Shown: positions 18,596-27,309 of the stretch, one piece after another
How positions within the stretch are numbered: the stretch's first letter is position 1
Layout: each line of letters opens with the position of its first letter
NCBI GenBank assembly: GCA_963772965.1
Contig: CAVYZU010000001.1
Coordinates: 124,001 to 188,000, forward strand
Direction: 5' to 3'
Source: AP-15 sp963772965
GTDB lineage: Bacteria > Pseudomonadota > Alphaproteobacteria > ATCC43930 > CGMCC-115725
Length of the DNA: 64,000 nucleotides
Program-made: the position numbers and the translations under genes
Notes under the pieces: model-generated
Databases searched by the model: none
What the model saw: only the letters and a program-made list of their open reading frames with translations
What the model was told of the DNA's origin: nothing

Positions 18596-18636
18596 AAGCT
18601 CGACTGAGGGAATCTTATGTTTCGGTCATACCACTA
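17499..18636. mobile_element. IS630-type element B, copy 1 (1138 bp)
   Basis: This is a second, related IS630-type element. It is bounded by TA at 17499-17500 and 18635-18636 and has TAGTGG...CCACTA termini. It abuts element A directly, sharing one TA. Because these ends create CTAG when placed next to a G/C flank, the border of one IS is itself a target for the next. Confidence 0.92.
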
Positions 18637-19133
18637 GGTATACTCCGAATAGCAAAAAAAATTTCATCAGCAAAAGTTTGTTTGAATACCAAATCCACCT
18701 CGTCAAGAAAGATTGCCACAGGTCCGTTGACACGTTCAGGGATGAAGTATGTTGCAAATGCGAGAAATTTTTGGGGCGGTGTATCAAACGTCCGTCGTTC
18801 CCAGAACGCCGCGTAATCCATAATTTCAAGAAAATCTGATATTCCGCTGACAAGCCCGCGGAAATACGTTTCCGAATCATTGGCCGTGCTCAACACCGAT
18901 AAGTCGATCAAAGCTGTCCGCCATCCGGCTTGTCGTAGACTGAGACACGTTTTAACCATGAGCGAAGACTTACCGGACTGCCGAGCACAAAAAAGGTTTA
19001 CGTATTCGCCCCTAATAATGAGATTCAGGAATTGGCGGTCCTCGGGTCTCTCAAGATATATGTCTCGAGCAGGATCAACGTTGCCTCCAACGAGGATGCG
19101 GCGACGCGACGGCTGCGCTCCTTGCCTTAGCAT
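18635..19133 (-). pseudogene. 5' part of second AAA-like ATPase gene, cut by IS630
   Basis: This is the N-terminal 166 codons of the middle cassette gene. It begins at ATG 19133, 48 bp after the stop of the TIR gene, with only a weak ribosome site. It has the GGNVDPARDIYLERPEDRQ signature, Walker A ARQSGKSS (residues 50-57) and Walker B AIFLDEVD (140-147), closely paralleling the third gene. It continues in frame with the segment at 15708-16365 once both IS630 copies are removed. As it stands it reads a few codons into the IS and stops. Confidence 0.82.
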
Positions 19134-19181
19134 CTGAGTCGCTATCGTAAAAGGTTCTTGAAAAACCGCGAGTAAAGGGGA

Positions 19182-19922
19182 TTAGACGGAACAACTTTTG
19201 TGCCGGAGTAGTAGCAAGAGAGCTTTGAGATGATCAATGAAGGGGCCTTTATCTGTTGCCGCGACTGCAGCTACCTGTTCCCACGAACGGTCTGGGTGGG
19301 TGGCCAGATAATGGAGGGCAATACGACTTAGATACGGATGGCCGCACAGCAATGCAAACATGTCGTCACATTCAGCATCGTCGAGGGGGCTACCGTAGCT
19401 TGCGTTCAGCTTGGAAAGTTCTCCACGCGTGAAATTACCTAATTCAACAATTTCGCCTACGTTGAATGGCGATTGAAATTCGCTCGCCAGCAGGATATAG
19501 GGTTCGGTGGCAATTACCAACGCCAGATCTAATGTAGACCACCCCGGCAACCAGCGTCGATTGTGCCAATCACGCAGCATTCCGAAAAAATCGTCCTGCC
19601 ATTCGGTTCCGAGCAGGCGATCGACACTATCGATGGCTACCACGATGGGCGTTTTTGCCTTAATCAGCACTTCGCGCTCAAAGAGCTTATTGAATTCCAG
19701 AGACGTGGCTACATGATCAGCTATGCCTTGCTGAGAGTCAGTCAATTCTTCGATACAAAAGTCTGCAAAGGTACGCAAGAAGAGACTCGTAACTTTCTAG
19801 ATCGCGTCGCCCTAGAGATTGGAAATCTACGAATAGGATCTTTTTTGAAGCCGCCTGGCATTGATTCAGATAGCGAACTAACAGACTAGATTTACCTGTT
19901 TGCCGCGGGCCTTTGATTACTA
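19182..19922 (-). pseudogene. 3' part of hydrolase-TIR-ATPase gene: P-loop ATPase domain, frameshifted
   Basis: This is the ATPase half of the first cassette gene. Directly after the IS630 border it reads VIKGPRQTGKSSLLVRYL (Walker A), then FVDFQSLGRRDLESYESLL. The frame slips near 19775-19785, with one surplus base in the ctcttcttg stretch, and continues RTFADFCIEELTDSQQG, Walker B PIVVAIDSVDRL and CGHPYLSRIALHYL, to a stop at 19182. Joining to the 5' part (21057-22538) across one TA gives VMGTTLVIKGPRQTGKSS in frame. The C-terminal winged-helix segment seen in the two sister ATPases is missing here. It may have been lost, or the frame may break again before 19182. Confidence 0.78.
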
Positions 19923-21017
19923 GTGGATCGAATCTAACACTTGGTACCCGCGGTTGGCGGCGGCGATGATGCGGTCGGGGTCGGCGGTCCAGGTGAACGG
20001 CTTTGGACTGTGGTTGTGTTGGGCAAGGTAACGGTTGATCGCGGCCTGGAGGTCGACGAGGGAGTGAAACACGCCGCGTTGCAATCGCCGGCGGGTTAGC
20101 TTGGCAAAAAAGCCCTCGACGGCGTTGAGCCAGGATGCCGAGGTGGGGGTGAAGTGGAACGTCCAGCGCGGGTGCCGGGCCAGCCAAGCCCTGACTTTGG
20201 GGTGCTTGTGGCTGCCGTAATTGTCAAGGATCACGTGGACCAGTCGGCCGGCTGGGATGTCGCGCTCGAGGCGATTGAGAAAGCGCAGGAATTCCTGGTG
20301 CCGGTGGCGCTGCATGCACTGCCCGATGACCGTGCCGTCGAGCACATTGAGGGCGGCAAACAGGGTGGTCGTGCCGTTGCGGATATAATCATGGGTCATT
20401 GTCCCGGCGCGGCCTTGCTTGATCGGCAACCCCGGCTGAGTGCGGTCGAGCGCCTGGATCTGGCTCTTCTCATCGACCGACAGCACCAGGCTGTGCGCCG
20501 GAGGGTCGACGTAAAGGCCCACGACATCGCGCAGCCTGGCGGCAAACTGCGGGTCGCGGCTGAGTTTGAAGACCTGCAACCGATGCGGGGCGAGACCATG
20601 GGCGCGCCAGATCTTTTGCACGGTGCTGACCGCCAGCCCCATGGCGTCGGCCATCGCGCGGCTCGTCCAATGGGTGGTCTCGCCGGGTGGCGCGCCGAGC
20701 GTGAGCGCGATCAATCGCCCGACGACCGGCTCGGGGATCGGCGCTTTGCCGGGCTTGCGCGTCTTGTCGTGCAACAGGCCATCGACCCCCGCCTCCATGA
20801 AGCGGCGCTGCCAGCGCCACACGCAGGGTTTCGACACGCCGGCCCGGCGCATCACCTCGGCGGTGCCGCAGCCTTCTGCCGTGGCCAGGATGATCCGCGC
20901 TCGCCACACATGCTTCTGGACAGCATTGCGATCGCCCACCACTGCCTCAAGCCGCTCCCGATCCCCCGGCCCAAGCCGGACTTCAACATCGCTGCGCATC
21001 GCAGCATCATGACGCAA
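19920..21017 (-). CDS. IS630 family transposase (element B)
   Basis: The 365-residue protein is the same translation as at 17498. HTH and DDE blocks are intact, so it is presumably still active. The stop is again made from TA plus the flanking base. Confidence 0.95.
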   Translation of the reverse strand: MRHDAAMRSDVEVRLGPGDRERLEAVVGDRNAVQKHVWRARIILATAEGCGTAEVMRRAGVSKPCVWRWQRRFMEAGVDGLLHDKTRKPGKAPIPEPVVGRLIALTLGAPPGETTHWTSRAMADAMGLAVSTVQKIWRAHGLAPHRLQVFKLSRDPQFAARLRDVVGLYVDPPAHSLVLSVDEKSQIQALDRTQPGLPIKQGRAGTMTHDYIRNGTTTLFAALNVLDGTVIGQCMQRHRHQEFLRFLNRLERDIPAGRLVHVILDNYGSHKHPKVRAWLARHPRWTFHFTPTSASWLNAVEGFFAKLTRRRLQRGVFHSLVDLQAAINRYLAQHNHSPKPFTWTADPDRIIAAANRGYQVLDSIH

Positions 21018-21058
21018 AAGCTCGACTGAGGGAATCTTGTGTTTCGGTCATACCACTA
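19921..21058. mobile_element. IS630-type element B, copy 2 (1138 bp)
   Basis: This near-identical copy of the element at 17499 is bounded by TA at 19921-19922 and 21057-21058. It is inserted at CTAG just before the Walker A of the TIR fusion gene. Confidence 0.93.
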
Positions 21059-22538
21059 GAGTGGTGCCCATCACGGTTGCCAATGATGAGACGGTGTGGT
21101 CTGCTTGCCGTTCAATGTAGTGAGAATCAGATAGCTTTAAGACGCCAGTCGGTCGGCCACCTCCTCCCATTATCTGCCCCGCAGTGGCGGGTGGCTTTCC
21201 CCTGCTAAATGCCAGCGCGTCTGCCGCGACAAGTCGGTCAGGAGGGCCGTGCGTAACGGCTGCGACAAGAGCGTTAACAACTTTTTCGTGGTCCTCATCA
21301 GCGCTCCATGTCTCGTACTGTAATCCCCCGACGTAAGTTCCCAATTCATACTCGAGCATATCTGTAAGATGAACGTGAATTGGAAGTATCGCAGGGCGAC
21401 CATACTTTCTCTGGCGTCGCGAGGCCGTAATCACCTCTTCCAGGATCGCCTGAGTGCCGTTAAATTCATTTGAAACCAAAAGTATGAACCAGTTGCACCA
21501 ACATATTCGGGCAGAGATCTCCGCCGCCCAGTCAACGCCAATGGTTAGCGAGCGATCGATAAATGCTTCGCCGCCCAAACGAGAAAGTTCGTCGCGAAGG
21601 TAGTTAGCGAGTTTAGCATCCAATTCTGCGCTTCTGCGATATGATATAAAAAAGCGGTAAGGGCGATGATTGGTTTTGTCAAACAAAGATTGCTGATGAC
21701 CATCTTGTTCGGTATTTATAGACAAATAGCTTGACCTAGATCTGCTGCCACGGACAGTCATAAACTGGCCTTCGATGAAATGGCGAACGGCCAGATAAAT
21801 CTGATCAGCTCTATTACGCGGCTTCGCAATAGAGAGGTGGTCAGCGTCTACGCCTATGGGCGTTGCATCTAGTAAACCTGGGTCGGCGCTGGCTTCGTCC
21901 ACTACTTTAACCTGCCGTGTGCGAAAAACCCTCGAAATTTTGATACCTTGCGTTTCGAACAGCACAAGACTTTTGATTTTCTGTTTGGCCACTTTTTGCC
22001 GGAACCAGAGATTGAGGTCACGTAATGGCGCGCTATACGCTTCTAAATCTCTTATACTTGCACTTACTCGAAATATTACGCTTAATTTACTCAAATAGTT
22101 AGCAAGGAGGGATCCAGTATGTGGTGTAGCTAAGAAAACCAGCGCCGACGTATTTTGCAAAAATTGTGAAGCTTCCGGGGTTGTAGCATCGTCGGCGGTA
22201 CGAAGCATTTGCTTGACAACAAGCCCACCCAAGCTATGACATATGAACGCTAATGGGCGCGTTCCAATCCCTTCAAGGCGCAAGAGATCAAGGATATTTC
22301 GGGCTCTATCACTTAACGGCATTGCTGTGCCAAGCCATGCCGAGGGGGCCGCCTCGTAGCCAACGGTCCAAATATTAAGTAGCGGGATATCCTGAGCCAG
22401 CCAGGAGGGCCAAAAACTGTCGGGACGGTCGTAGTATTGCCACGTTTTATATGGATCTCCCCCTAGACCGTGGACGAATACTACATCGCCGGCGGCTTGT
22501 TGTGGATCACCACTGCTAACCCTTTCAACCGTGCTCAT
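21057..22538 (-). pseudogene. 5' part of hydrolase-TIR-ATPase fusion gene (alpha/beta hydrolase + TIR)
   Basis: This is the N-terminal 494 codons of the first cassette gene, still translatable to a stop three codons inside the IS. Residues 18-255 form an alpha/beta-hydrolase of the DUF676-like lipase type: oxyanion loop VVFVHGLGGDPYKTW (19-33), nucleophile elbow CHSLGG with Ser102, VVDEASA near 212-218 and DADHLSIAKP with His234. Residues 294-385 form a TIR domain (FFISYRRS at 296-303; FIDRSLTIGVDW; LVSNEFNGTQAILEEV), where Glu368 aligns with the catalytic Glu of NAD-cleaving TIRs. Residues 465-494 begin the ATPase signature (SDSHYIERQADHT), completed beyond the IS. Native length is about 739 residues. 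AT-rich. Likely an effector-plus-switch immune-type protein (inference). Confidence 0.82.
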
Positions 22539-22651
22539 GGTTACACCCCATAATTATTCTCGATACCTCAGGCACGAGACTGGGGTCTGCAACACGTTCG
22601 GAGGATGAACGAAAGAGCCAAGGCATAGTGCTCACATGTGTATCTTCTTAT

Positions 22652-23409
22652 CTACGAGCGTATAGTCGCTCTGCGAAATGAGTTACGCAACCCGTTTACG
22701 GTACGGGCGAGGGGATAAGGCGGAAGGATCATGCGGAAGCGGGCGTCATTTAGGCGTCCGTAGGTGCGGGCGCCGAGCAAGGCGCCGCCGATTGTGCCGG
22801 GCAATGCCGCTAGCAACGCCCAGCCGACTTCTGCTGTCAGTAAGCCAGCGAGGGCATGCGAGATCAGCGCAATGATCAAGATCGTTAGGTTGAACGCTTG
22901 AAAGACGCTTCGGCTCTCTTGCTTTCCCCAACCCCGGATCGTCACCCACACCGTCGGCAATGGCCCCGACAAACCGGCGAGGCCGCCGAGAACGCCTCCG
23001 CCAAAACCAACCGCACCATCCGCGATCCGGCCGCCCCAGGCGGTCTTCGCCGATGATCTGCGAAACAGCATGTAGGCCGAGAAAAGCAGCAGCAGACCGC
23101 CGATCCCGAGTTTCAACGTTCTCGGGTCGAGGTGTGATACCAGCACGGTGCCGAGCGGGACGCCCACGATGCCGGGGACGATAAAAAAGGCAGGACCCGC
23201 TTTGCCTCGATCGAACGCCAGATCCGGGGCAGGGTTTGGATTTGCGCGATGACCGAGCACAGGATGACGAGCGAAGCGGCGACCGGCGGCGACACGGCAT
23301 AAAGCCAAATGCCGATCGCAGTTATGCCGGTGCCAAACCCCGCCAGCCCCGAGACAAAACCACCGGCCAGCGCGCCACCGGTAATGACGATTAATTCTCC
23401 GATCCCCAT
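22652..23409 (-). pseudogene. TauE/SafE family membrane exporter, one frameshift
   Basis: This is a polytopic membrane protein of the sulfite exporter TauE/SafE family. The N-terminal half (GGALAGGFVSGLAGFGTG, then IAQIQTLPRIWRSIEAKRVL) and C-terminal half (FIVPGIVGVPLGTVLV; GGVLGGLAGLSGPLPTVWVT) carry the two duplicated glycine-rich GLAG(F/L)(G/S)G motifs of the family. The frame breaks at the A6 run at 23183-23188 (T6 on the coding strand). One more T would give LPFFIVPGIVG and join both halves. This is a classic homopolymer indel, so an error is at least as likely as true decay. Substrate is unknown; sulfur oxyanions or anions are usual for the family. Confidence 0.85.
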
Positions 23410-23483
23410 GCCGCTAGCGCGGTTTACGGGCTAAGTAGATAACGCTGCCCGGCGGAACGTGCGCGTGAAGCAACCCTGAAACG

Positions 23484-23608
23484 TGTCATTCCGGGGCGCG
23501 GGCCTCCTCCCGCGAACCCGGAATCCATGAAACCGCACTCGACCATTAAAGGCGAACCTTCGTTTTCTTGGATTCCGGGCCTGTCCCTTCGGGCCATCCC
23601 GGAATGAC
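23484..23608. repeat. Long inverted repeat GTCATTCCGG...CCGGAATGAC
   Basis: GTCATTCCGG at 23484 is mirrored by CCGGAATGAC ending at 23608, with internal complements (aacccggaatcca / tggattccggg). This 125-bp palindromic element is MITE-like and sits just upstream of the TauE gene. It shares the GTCATTCC end with the element at 35236. Confidence 0.65.
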
Positions 23609-23710
23609 CGACCCAGCGAGATTAGATTGCGTCACATGGTCGAAAAGCCGGAGTCCGCTCTTCCAGTGCTCATTGCGACGATCATGGCGGGAGCATGTCC
23701 TGATCGCGCG

Positions 23711-24085
23711 CTAATTGCTCGTGCGAAAGGTGTAGCGGCAGCTGGGCGATTTAAGACGGGCGGTGACAATTTTTCCTTGAATTTGCCCGGTCATGCTGAT
23801 CCGCCCTTTGGCCAAGCGTTGCGAGGCGTGAAACGAGCCGTTATCAGCAACCCGGCCGCGCAATACGGTATCGAACCGGGGGTCGTATTTAAATTCGACC
23901 CGGCCGCCTGAGATTGTCATCGGAAACACCGCGCCCGGAGGCGGCTCGGTGCAGTCGCCGCTGACGGTCTTCACTAGTCTGAGTTCGCCGACGTACTGGC
24001 CATCAAACCGGGCGGCGCCCTGGGCCCAGGCGCCATTTGCGAATGCCGCGGCGAGCAGCAGGCCTAGTCCGTGCGATTTCAACAT
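23711..24085 (-). CDS. Small secreted protein of unknown function
   Basis: The 124-residue protein has a clear signal peptide (MLKSHGLGLLLAAAFANGAW, cut near AWAQ). The mature part reads like a small beta-barrel (FDGQYVGELRLVKT, VEFKYDPRFDTVLRGRV, ISMTGQIQGKIVTARL) with two cysteines, near residues 45 and 117, that could form a disulphide. No family is recognised beyond periplasmic/secreted. Confidence 0.7.
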   Translation of the reverse strand: MLKSHGLGLLLAAAFANGAWAQGAARFDGQYVGELRLVKTVSGDCTEPPPGAVFPMTISGGRVEFKYDPRFDTVLRGRVADNGSFHASQRLAKGRISMTGQIQGKIVTARLKSPSCRYTFRTSN

Positions 24086-24507
24086 GCCGTTTCCCCCGTC
24101 AGATCTCTGCCGCCGGTTTTCGGCTCCCCCGACCGGCTATCGTCCACGGACGTGATCCGTGAGCATATCACGCGCGGCGGCTCCAATTTAGCCACGATAC
24201 CGTGGTAGCCTTCGATAGCGCGAAATTCCACTCGAAGAGCTCCCGATACGGCGATCCCATCAATTCCCGGTTCGGCGGGGGAAATTCCCGATTAGGAGGG
24301 GGAAAATTCCCGATAAGGTTGCCACGGGAATTTCCGTCTAAGCTGCTGTAACTACTCGCTTATCGGCGCTTAAACCGACGAAAATCGGAAAAATTCCCGG
24401 TTTTTTCCCGGTTACACGGGAATTGCCGCCCGAGCGCGGCGCTTGTCATGGCGAGCCCGGCGACGCAATCTCGCCGCCGCCCTCCACCACCCCGATCGCC
24501 CCTCGCA
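24086..24507. repeat. Intergenic region with clustered AATTCCCG repeats
   Basis: The motif (A)ATTCCCG(G/A) recurs at about 24262, 24283, 24305 and 24391, with ttttttcccggttacacgggaatt at 24401-24424 forming a short palindrome (cccggttacacggg). In reverse the stretch would translate as NREKTGNF..., a string seen in many spurious alphaproteobacterial ORFs, so it looks like a known dispersed intergenic element rather than a gene. It is followed by a cggcgacgcaatct-type repeat that makes the upstream ATG at 24448 an unlikely start for the next gene. Confidence 0.55.
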
Positions 24508-25602
24508 ATGCCAAGCTCGCCAACGCCAATCACGCTCGACGACATCGAGGCGCTCGCGGTCGGGGCGTGGATCCTCGGCACCGGCGGCGGCGGCAGTCCG
24601 TATCTCGGGCTGTTGAACATGCGCCGGCTCTATGCCGAGGGGCATCGGGTCAGGCTGATCTCCCCATTCGATCTCGATGACGAGGATTGGGTGGCGGTGG
24701 TCTCGAATATGGGGGCGCCGCTCGTCGGTCAGGAGCGGCTCGCCGACAGCCGCAATGTCGCCCGCGCGGTCGAGATCCAGGAAGGGCTGCTTGGGGCGAA
24801 ATTCGCCGCGGTGATGTCGCTCGAGATCGGCGGCGGCAACGGCATCCAGCCGTTGATGGCGGCGGCACATCTGGGATTGCCGGTGGTCGATGCCGACACG
24901 ATGGGCCGCGCCTATCCCGAGGCGCAGATGACCAGCGTCGCGGTCGGCGAGCTGCGGCCCTATCCGTGCGTGCTGTACGATCCGCGCGGCATCGAGGCGG
25001 TCGTCACCAAAGTCCCGAATTGGAAATGGATGGAGCGCGCGAGCCGCAAGATTTGCGTCGAGATGGGCTCGATCGCCTCGACCTGCAAAGCGCCGCGCAC
25101 CGGCGCTGAAGTCAAAGAATGGGGCATCCATTTCACCGTGTCGAAGGCGATCGGCCTCGGCCGCCGGGTGCGGGAGGCGCAGCGCCGGCATCAAGACCCG
25201 ATTGCCGCGATCCTCGACGAAGCGCACGGCAAATGCCTGTTCCGCGGCAAGGTCGTCGATGTCGCGCGGCGCACGACCGAAGGATTTCTGCGCGGGCGGG
25301 TGGTTATCGACGGGCTCGATCAGGACCGCGGTTCGCGCCTCGAGATCGCCTTTCAAAACGAATGGGTGGTGGCTTGGCGCGACGGTGTGCCGATCGCGAT
25401 GTCGCCCGATTTGATTTGCGTGCTCGACACCGTCTCGGGCGAGGCTTGCGGCACCGAAACGATCCGCTATGGACGGCGCGTCACGGTCGTCGCGCTGCCG
25501 GCGCCGCCGGTCTTCCTCAGCGGCAAGGGATTGGACCATGTCGGGCCGCGCGCCTTCGGCTACGACCTCGACTTTCGCTCGGTATTCGCCGGCGAGGACT
25601 GA
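24508..25602 (+). CDS. DUF917 family protein (S-methyl-thiohydantoin desulfurase-like)
   Basis: The 364-residue protein begins MPSSPTPITLDDIEALAVGA. Family hallmarks are ILGTGGGGSPYLG (glycine-rich loop near residue 20), the SLEIGGGNGIQPLMAAA segment, and LPVVDADTMGRAYPEAQMTS. DUF917 proteins usually travel with hydantoinase/oxoprolinase subunits, and such a gene lies 153 bp downstream. The upstream in-frame ATG at 24448 would add a low-complexity leader encoded by an intergenic repeat, so 24508 is preferred. The reaction is probably on a hydantoin-like or related cyclic amide; the substrate is not determinable. Confidence 0.85.
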   Translation: MPSSPTPITLDDIEALAVGAWILGTGGGGSPYLGLLNMRRLYAEGHRVRLISPFDLDDEDWVAVVSNMGAPLVGQERLADSRNVARAVEIQEGLLGAKFAAVMSLEIGGGNGIQPLMAAAHLGLPVVDADTMGRAYPEAQMTSVAVGELRPYPCVLYDPRGIEAVVTKVPNWKWMERASRKICVEMGSIASTCKAPRTGAEVKEWGIHFTVSKAIGLGRRVREAQRRHQDPIAAILDEAHGKCLFRGKVVDVARRTTEGFLRGRVVIDGLDQDRGSRLEIAFQNEWVVAWRDGVPIAMSPDLICVLDTVSGEACGTETIRYGRRVTVVALPAPPVFLSGKGLDHVGPRAFGYDLDFRSVFAGED

Positions 25603-25755
25603 ACCGCGCACGCGCGCCCCTCCGGCGAGCTGTCACGCTTACGGGGGTATCGCAGAAATCGCGGTCATGGCGTCGCAGCCGATGATGACAAAATTGCGAC
25701 AATCCCTATCTTGGCTCGATGACCAAATCGGCTGCGGCCTGGGCCGTGAACTGAG

Positions 25756-27303
25756 ATGCGGCGGATCGGGATCGATGTTGGCGGGACCAATACCGATGCG
25801 GTGCTGCTGGTCGATGGCGCGGTCGCGCACGCGGTCAAGACGCCGACCACCGAGGACGTGACCTCCGGCATCGTTGCGGCGCTCGAACTCCTGTCGGCCC
25901 ATCCCGACGTCGCGCGTCGCGACATCGACGCGGTCGTGATCGGCACGACGCATTTCGTCAACGCGGTCGTGCAGCGGCAAGGCCTCGCGCGGGTCGGCGC
26001 GGTGCGGATTGGATTGCCGGCGGCTGCGTCGTTGCCGCCATTTTGTGATTGGCCGACGGACCTCGCCGAACTGGTTTGCGGCGAGGTGTTCATGCTCGAA
26101 GGCGGCCATGACTACGACGGCCGCCCGATCGTTCCGTTCGACGAAGAGGGTATGCGCCGGGCGGCACGACGGATCCGGGAGCACGGCATCGGTTCGGTCG
26201 CGGTCGCGGCGATTTTCTCGCCGGTCGACAGCTCGGACGAGGAGCGGGCGCGGGCAATCCTGGCCGAGGAGTGCCCCGGCACCGCGGTAACCCTGTCACG
26301 CGATCTCGGCCGCATCGGGTTGCTCGAACGCGAAAATGCGGCGCTGTTGAACGCTGCGCTAGTCGAACTCGCGCGCAAGACTGTCGCCGGGTTTACCGCT
26401 GCGCTGGCGGCGAGCGGGATCGAGGCGCCGCTCTACCTGACGCAAAACGACGGCACCGTCACCGAAGCCGCCGCAGCGACGGCGCTCCCGGTCATGACCT
26501 TTGCGTCGGGCCCGACCAACTCGATGCGCGGCGCGGCGTTTCTGTCGGGGCTCGCCGAGGCGATGGTCGTCGATGTTGGCGGCACCTCGACCGATGTCGG
26601 CCAGCTGCGCCGCGGCTTTCCGCGCGAGGCGAATTCGGTTGTCGAGATCGGCGGAGTGCGCACCTTGTTTCGGATGCCGGACCTGCTGTCGATCGCGCTC
26701 GGTGGCGGCAGCGTGATCGGGCGCAATCCGCTAACGGTCGGGCCGCAGAGTGTCGGTTACCGGCTGACATCGGAGGCGCTGGTCTTTGGCGGCAACACGC
26801 TGACTGCGACCGACGCGGCAGTCGCGTCCGGCGTCGCCAATATCGGCGAGCGGCAACGCGTCGCGGATCTGCCGCGCGCGTTGGCGCAGGTGGTGCTGAC
26901 GGCGGCGAGCGACCGCATTGAGGATGCCGTCGACCGGATGAAGACCGAGGCGGGCGATGTGCCGCTGATCGCGGTCGGCGGCGGCGCCTTTTTGGTGCCA
27001 AACCAGCTGGCTGGGGTTTCGCGCGTGATCCGCGTGCCTTATGGCGAGTACGCCAATGCGGTAGGTGCTGCGATTGCGCAGATCAGCGGCGAGACCGACC
27101 AGATCTATCGCGATCTCGACCGGGTTGCGGCGATCGCTGCGGCCGAGGAGCAGGCGCGTGACCGCGCCGTCGCCGCCGGGGCGGATCGCGCCAGCCTCGA
27201 AACCGTCGATGTCGAGGATATGCCGCTCGCCTATCTGCCGGGCAATGCGCTTCGCGTGCGGGTCAGAGTAGCGGGCGAGATGCGCCCTTTTGTGGCGCGC
27301 TGA
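25756..27303 (+). CDS. Hydantoinase/oxoprolinase family protein (HyuA-like)
   Basis: The 515-residue protein contains two ASKHA-type ATP-binding glycine motifs: RRIGIDVGGTNTDAVLL at the N-terminus and MVVDVGGTSTDVGQLR near residue 272. It also has VIGTTHFVNAVVQR and LSIALGGGSVIG. Members hydrolyse cyclic amides with ATP. It is shorter than classical HyuA (about 690 residues), which fits the short HyuA form that partners DUF917. A six-base gap separates it from the downstream esterase, so the three genes form an operon. Confidence 0.9.
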   Translation: MRRIGIDVGGTNTDAVLLVDGAVAHAVKTPTTEDVTSGIVAALELLSAHPDVARRDIDAVVIGTTHFVNAVVQRQGLARVGAVRIGLPAAASLPPFCDWPTDLAELVCGEVFMLEGGHDYDGRPIVPFDEEGMRRAARRIREHGIGSVAVAAIFSPVDSSDEERARAILAEECPGTAVTLSRDLGRIGLLERENAALLNAALVELARKTVAGFTAALAASGIEAPLYLTQNDGTVTEAAAATALPVMTFASGPTNSMRGAAFLSGLAEAMVVDVGGTSTDVGQLRRGFPREANSVVEIGGVRTLFRMPDLLSIALGGGSVIGRNPLTVGPQSVGYRLTSEALVFGGNTLTATDAAVASGVANIGERQRVADLPRALAQVVLTAASDRIEDAVDRMKTEAGDVPLIAVGGGAFLVPNQLAGVSRVIRVPYGEYANAVGAAIAQISGETDQIYRDLDRVAAIAAAEEQARDRAVAAGADRASLETVDVEDMPLAYLPGNALRVRVRVAGEMRPFVAR

Positions 27304-27309
27304 ATACCG

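Noticed and set aside
17732..18607. Long plus-strand frames antisense to IS630 transposases (also 20154-21029)
   Set aside because: Mirror frames of GC-rich transposase genes; composition follows the transposase codons.
23627..23911. Plus-strand frame overlapping the small secreted protein
   Set aside because: Antisense to a gene with a clear signal peptide; no motif.
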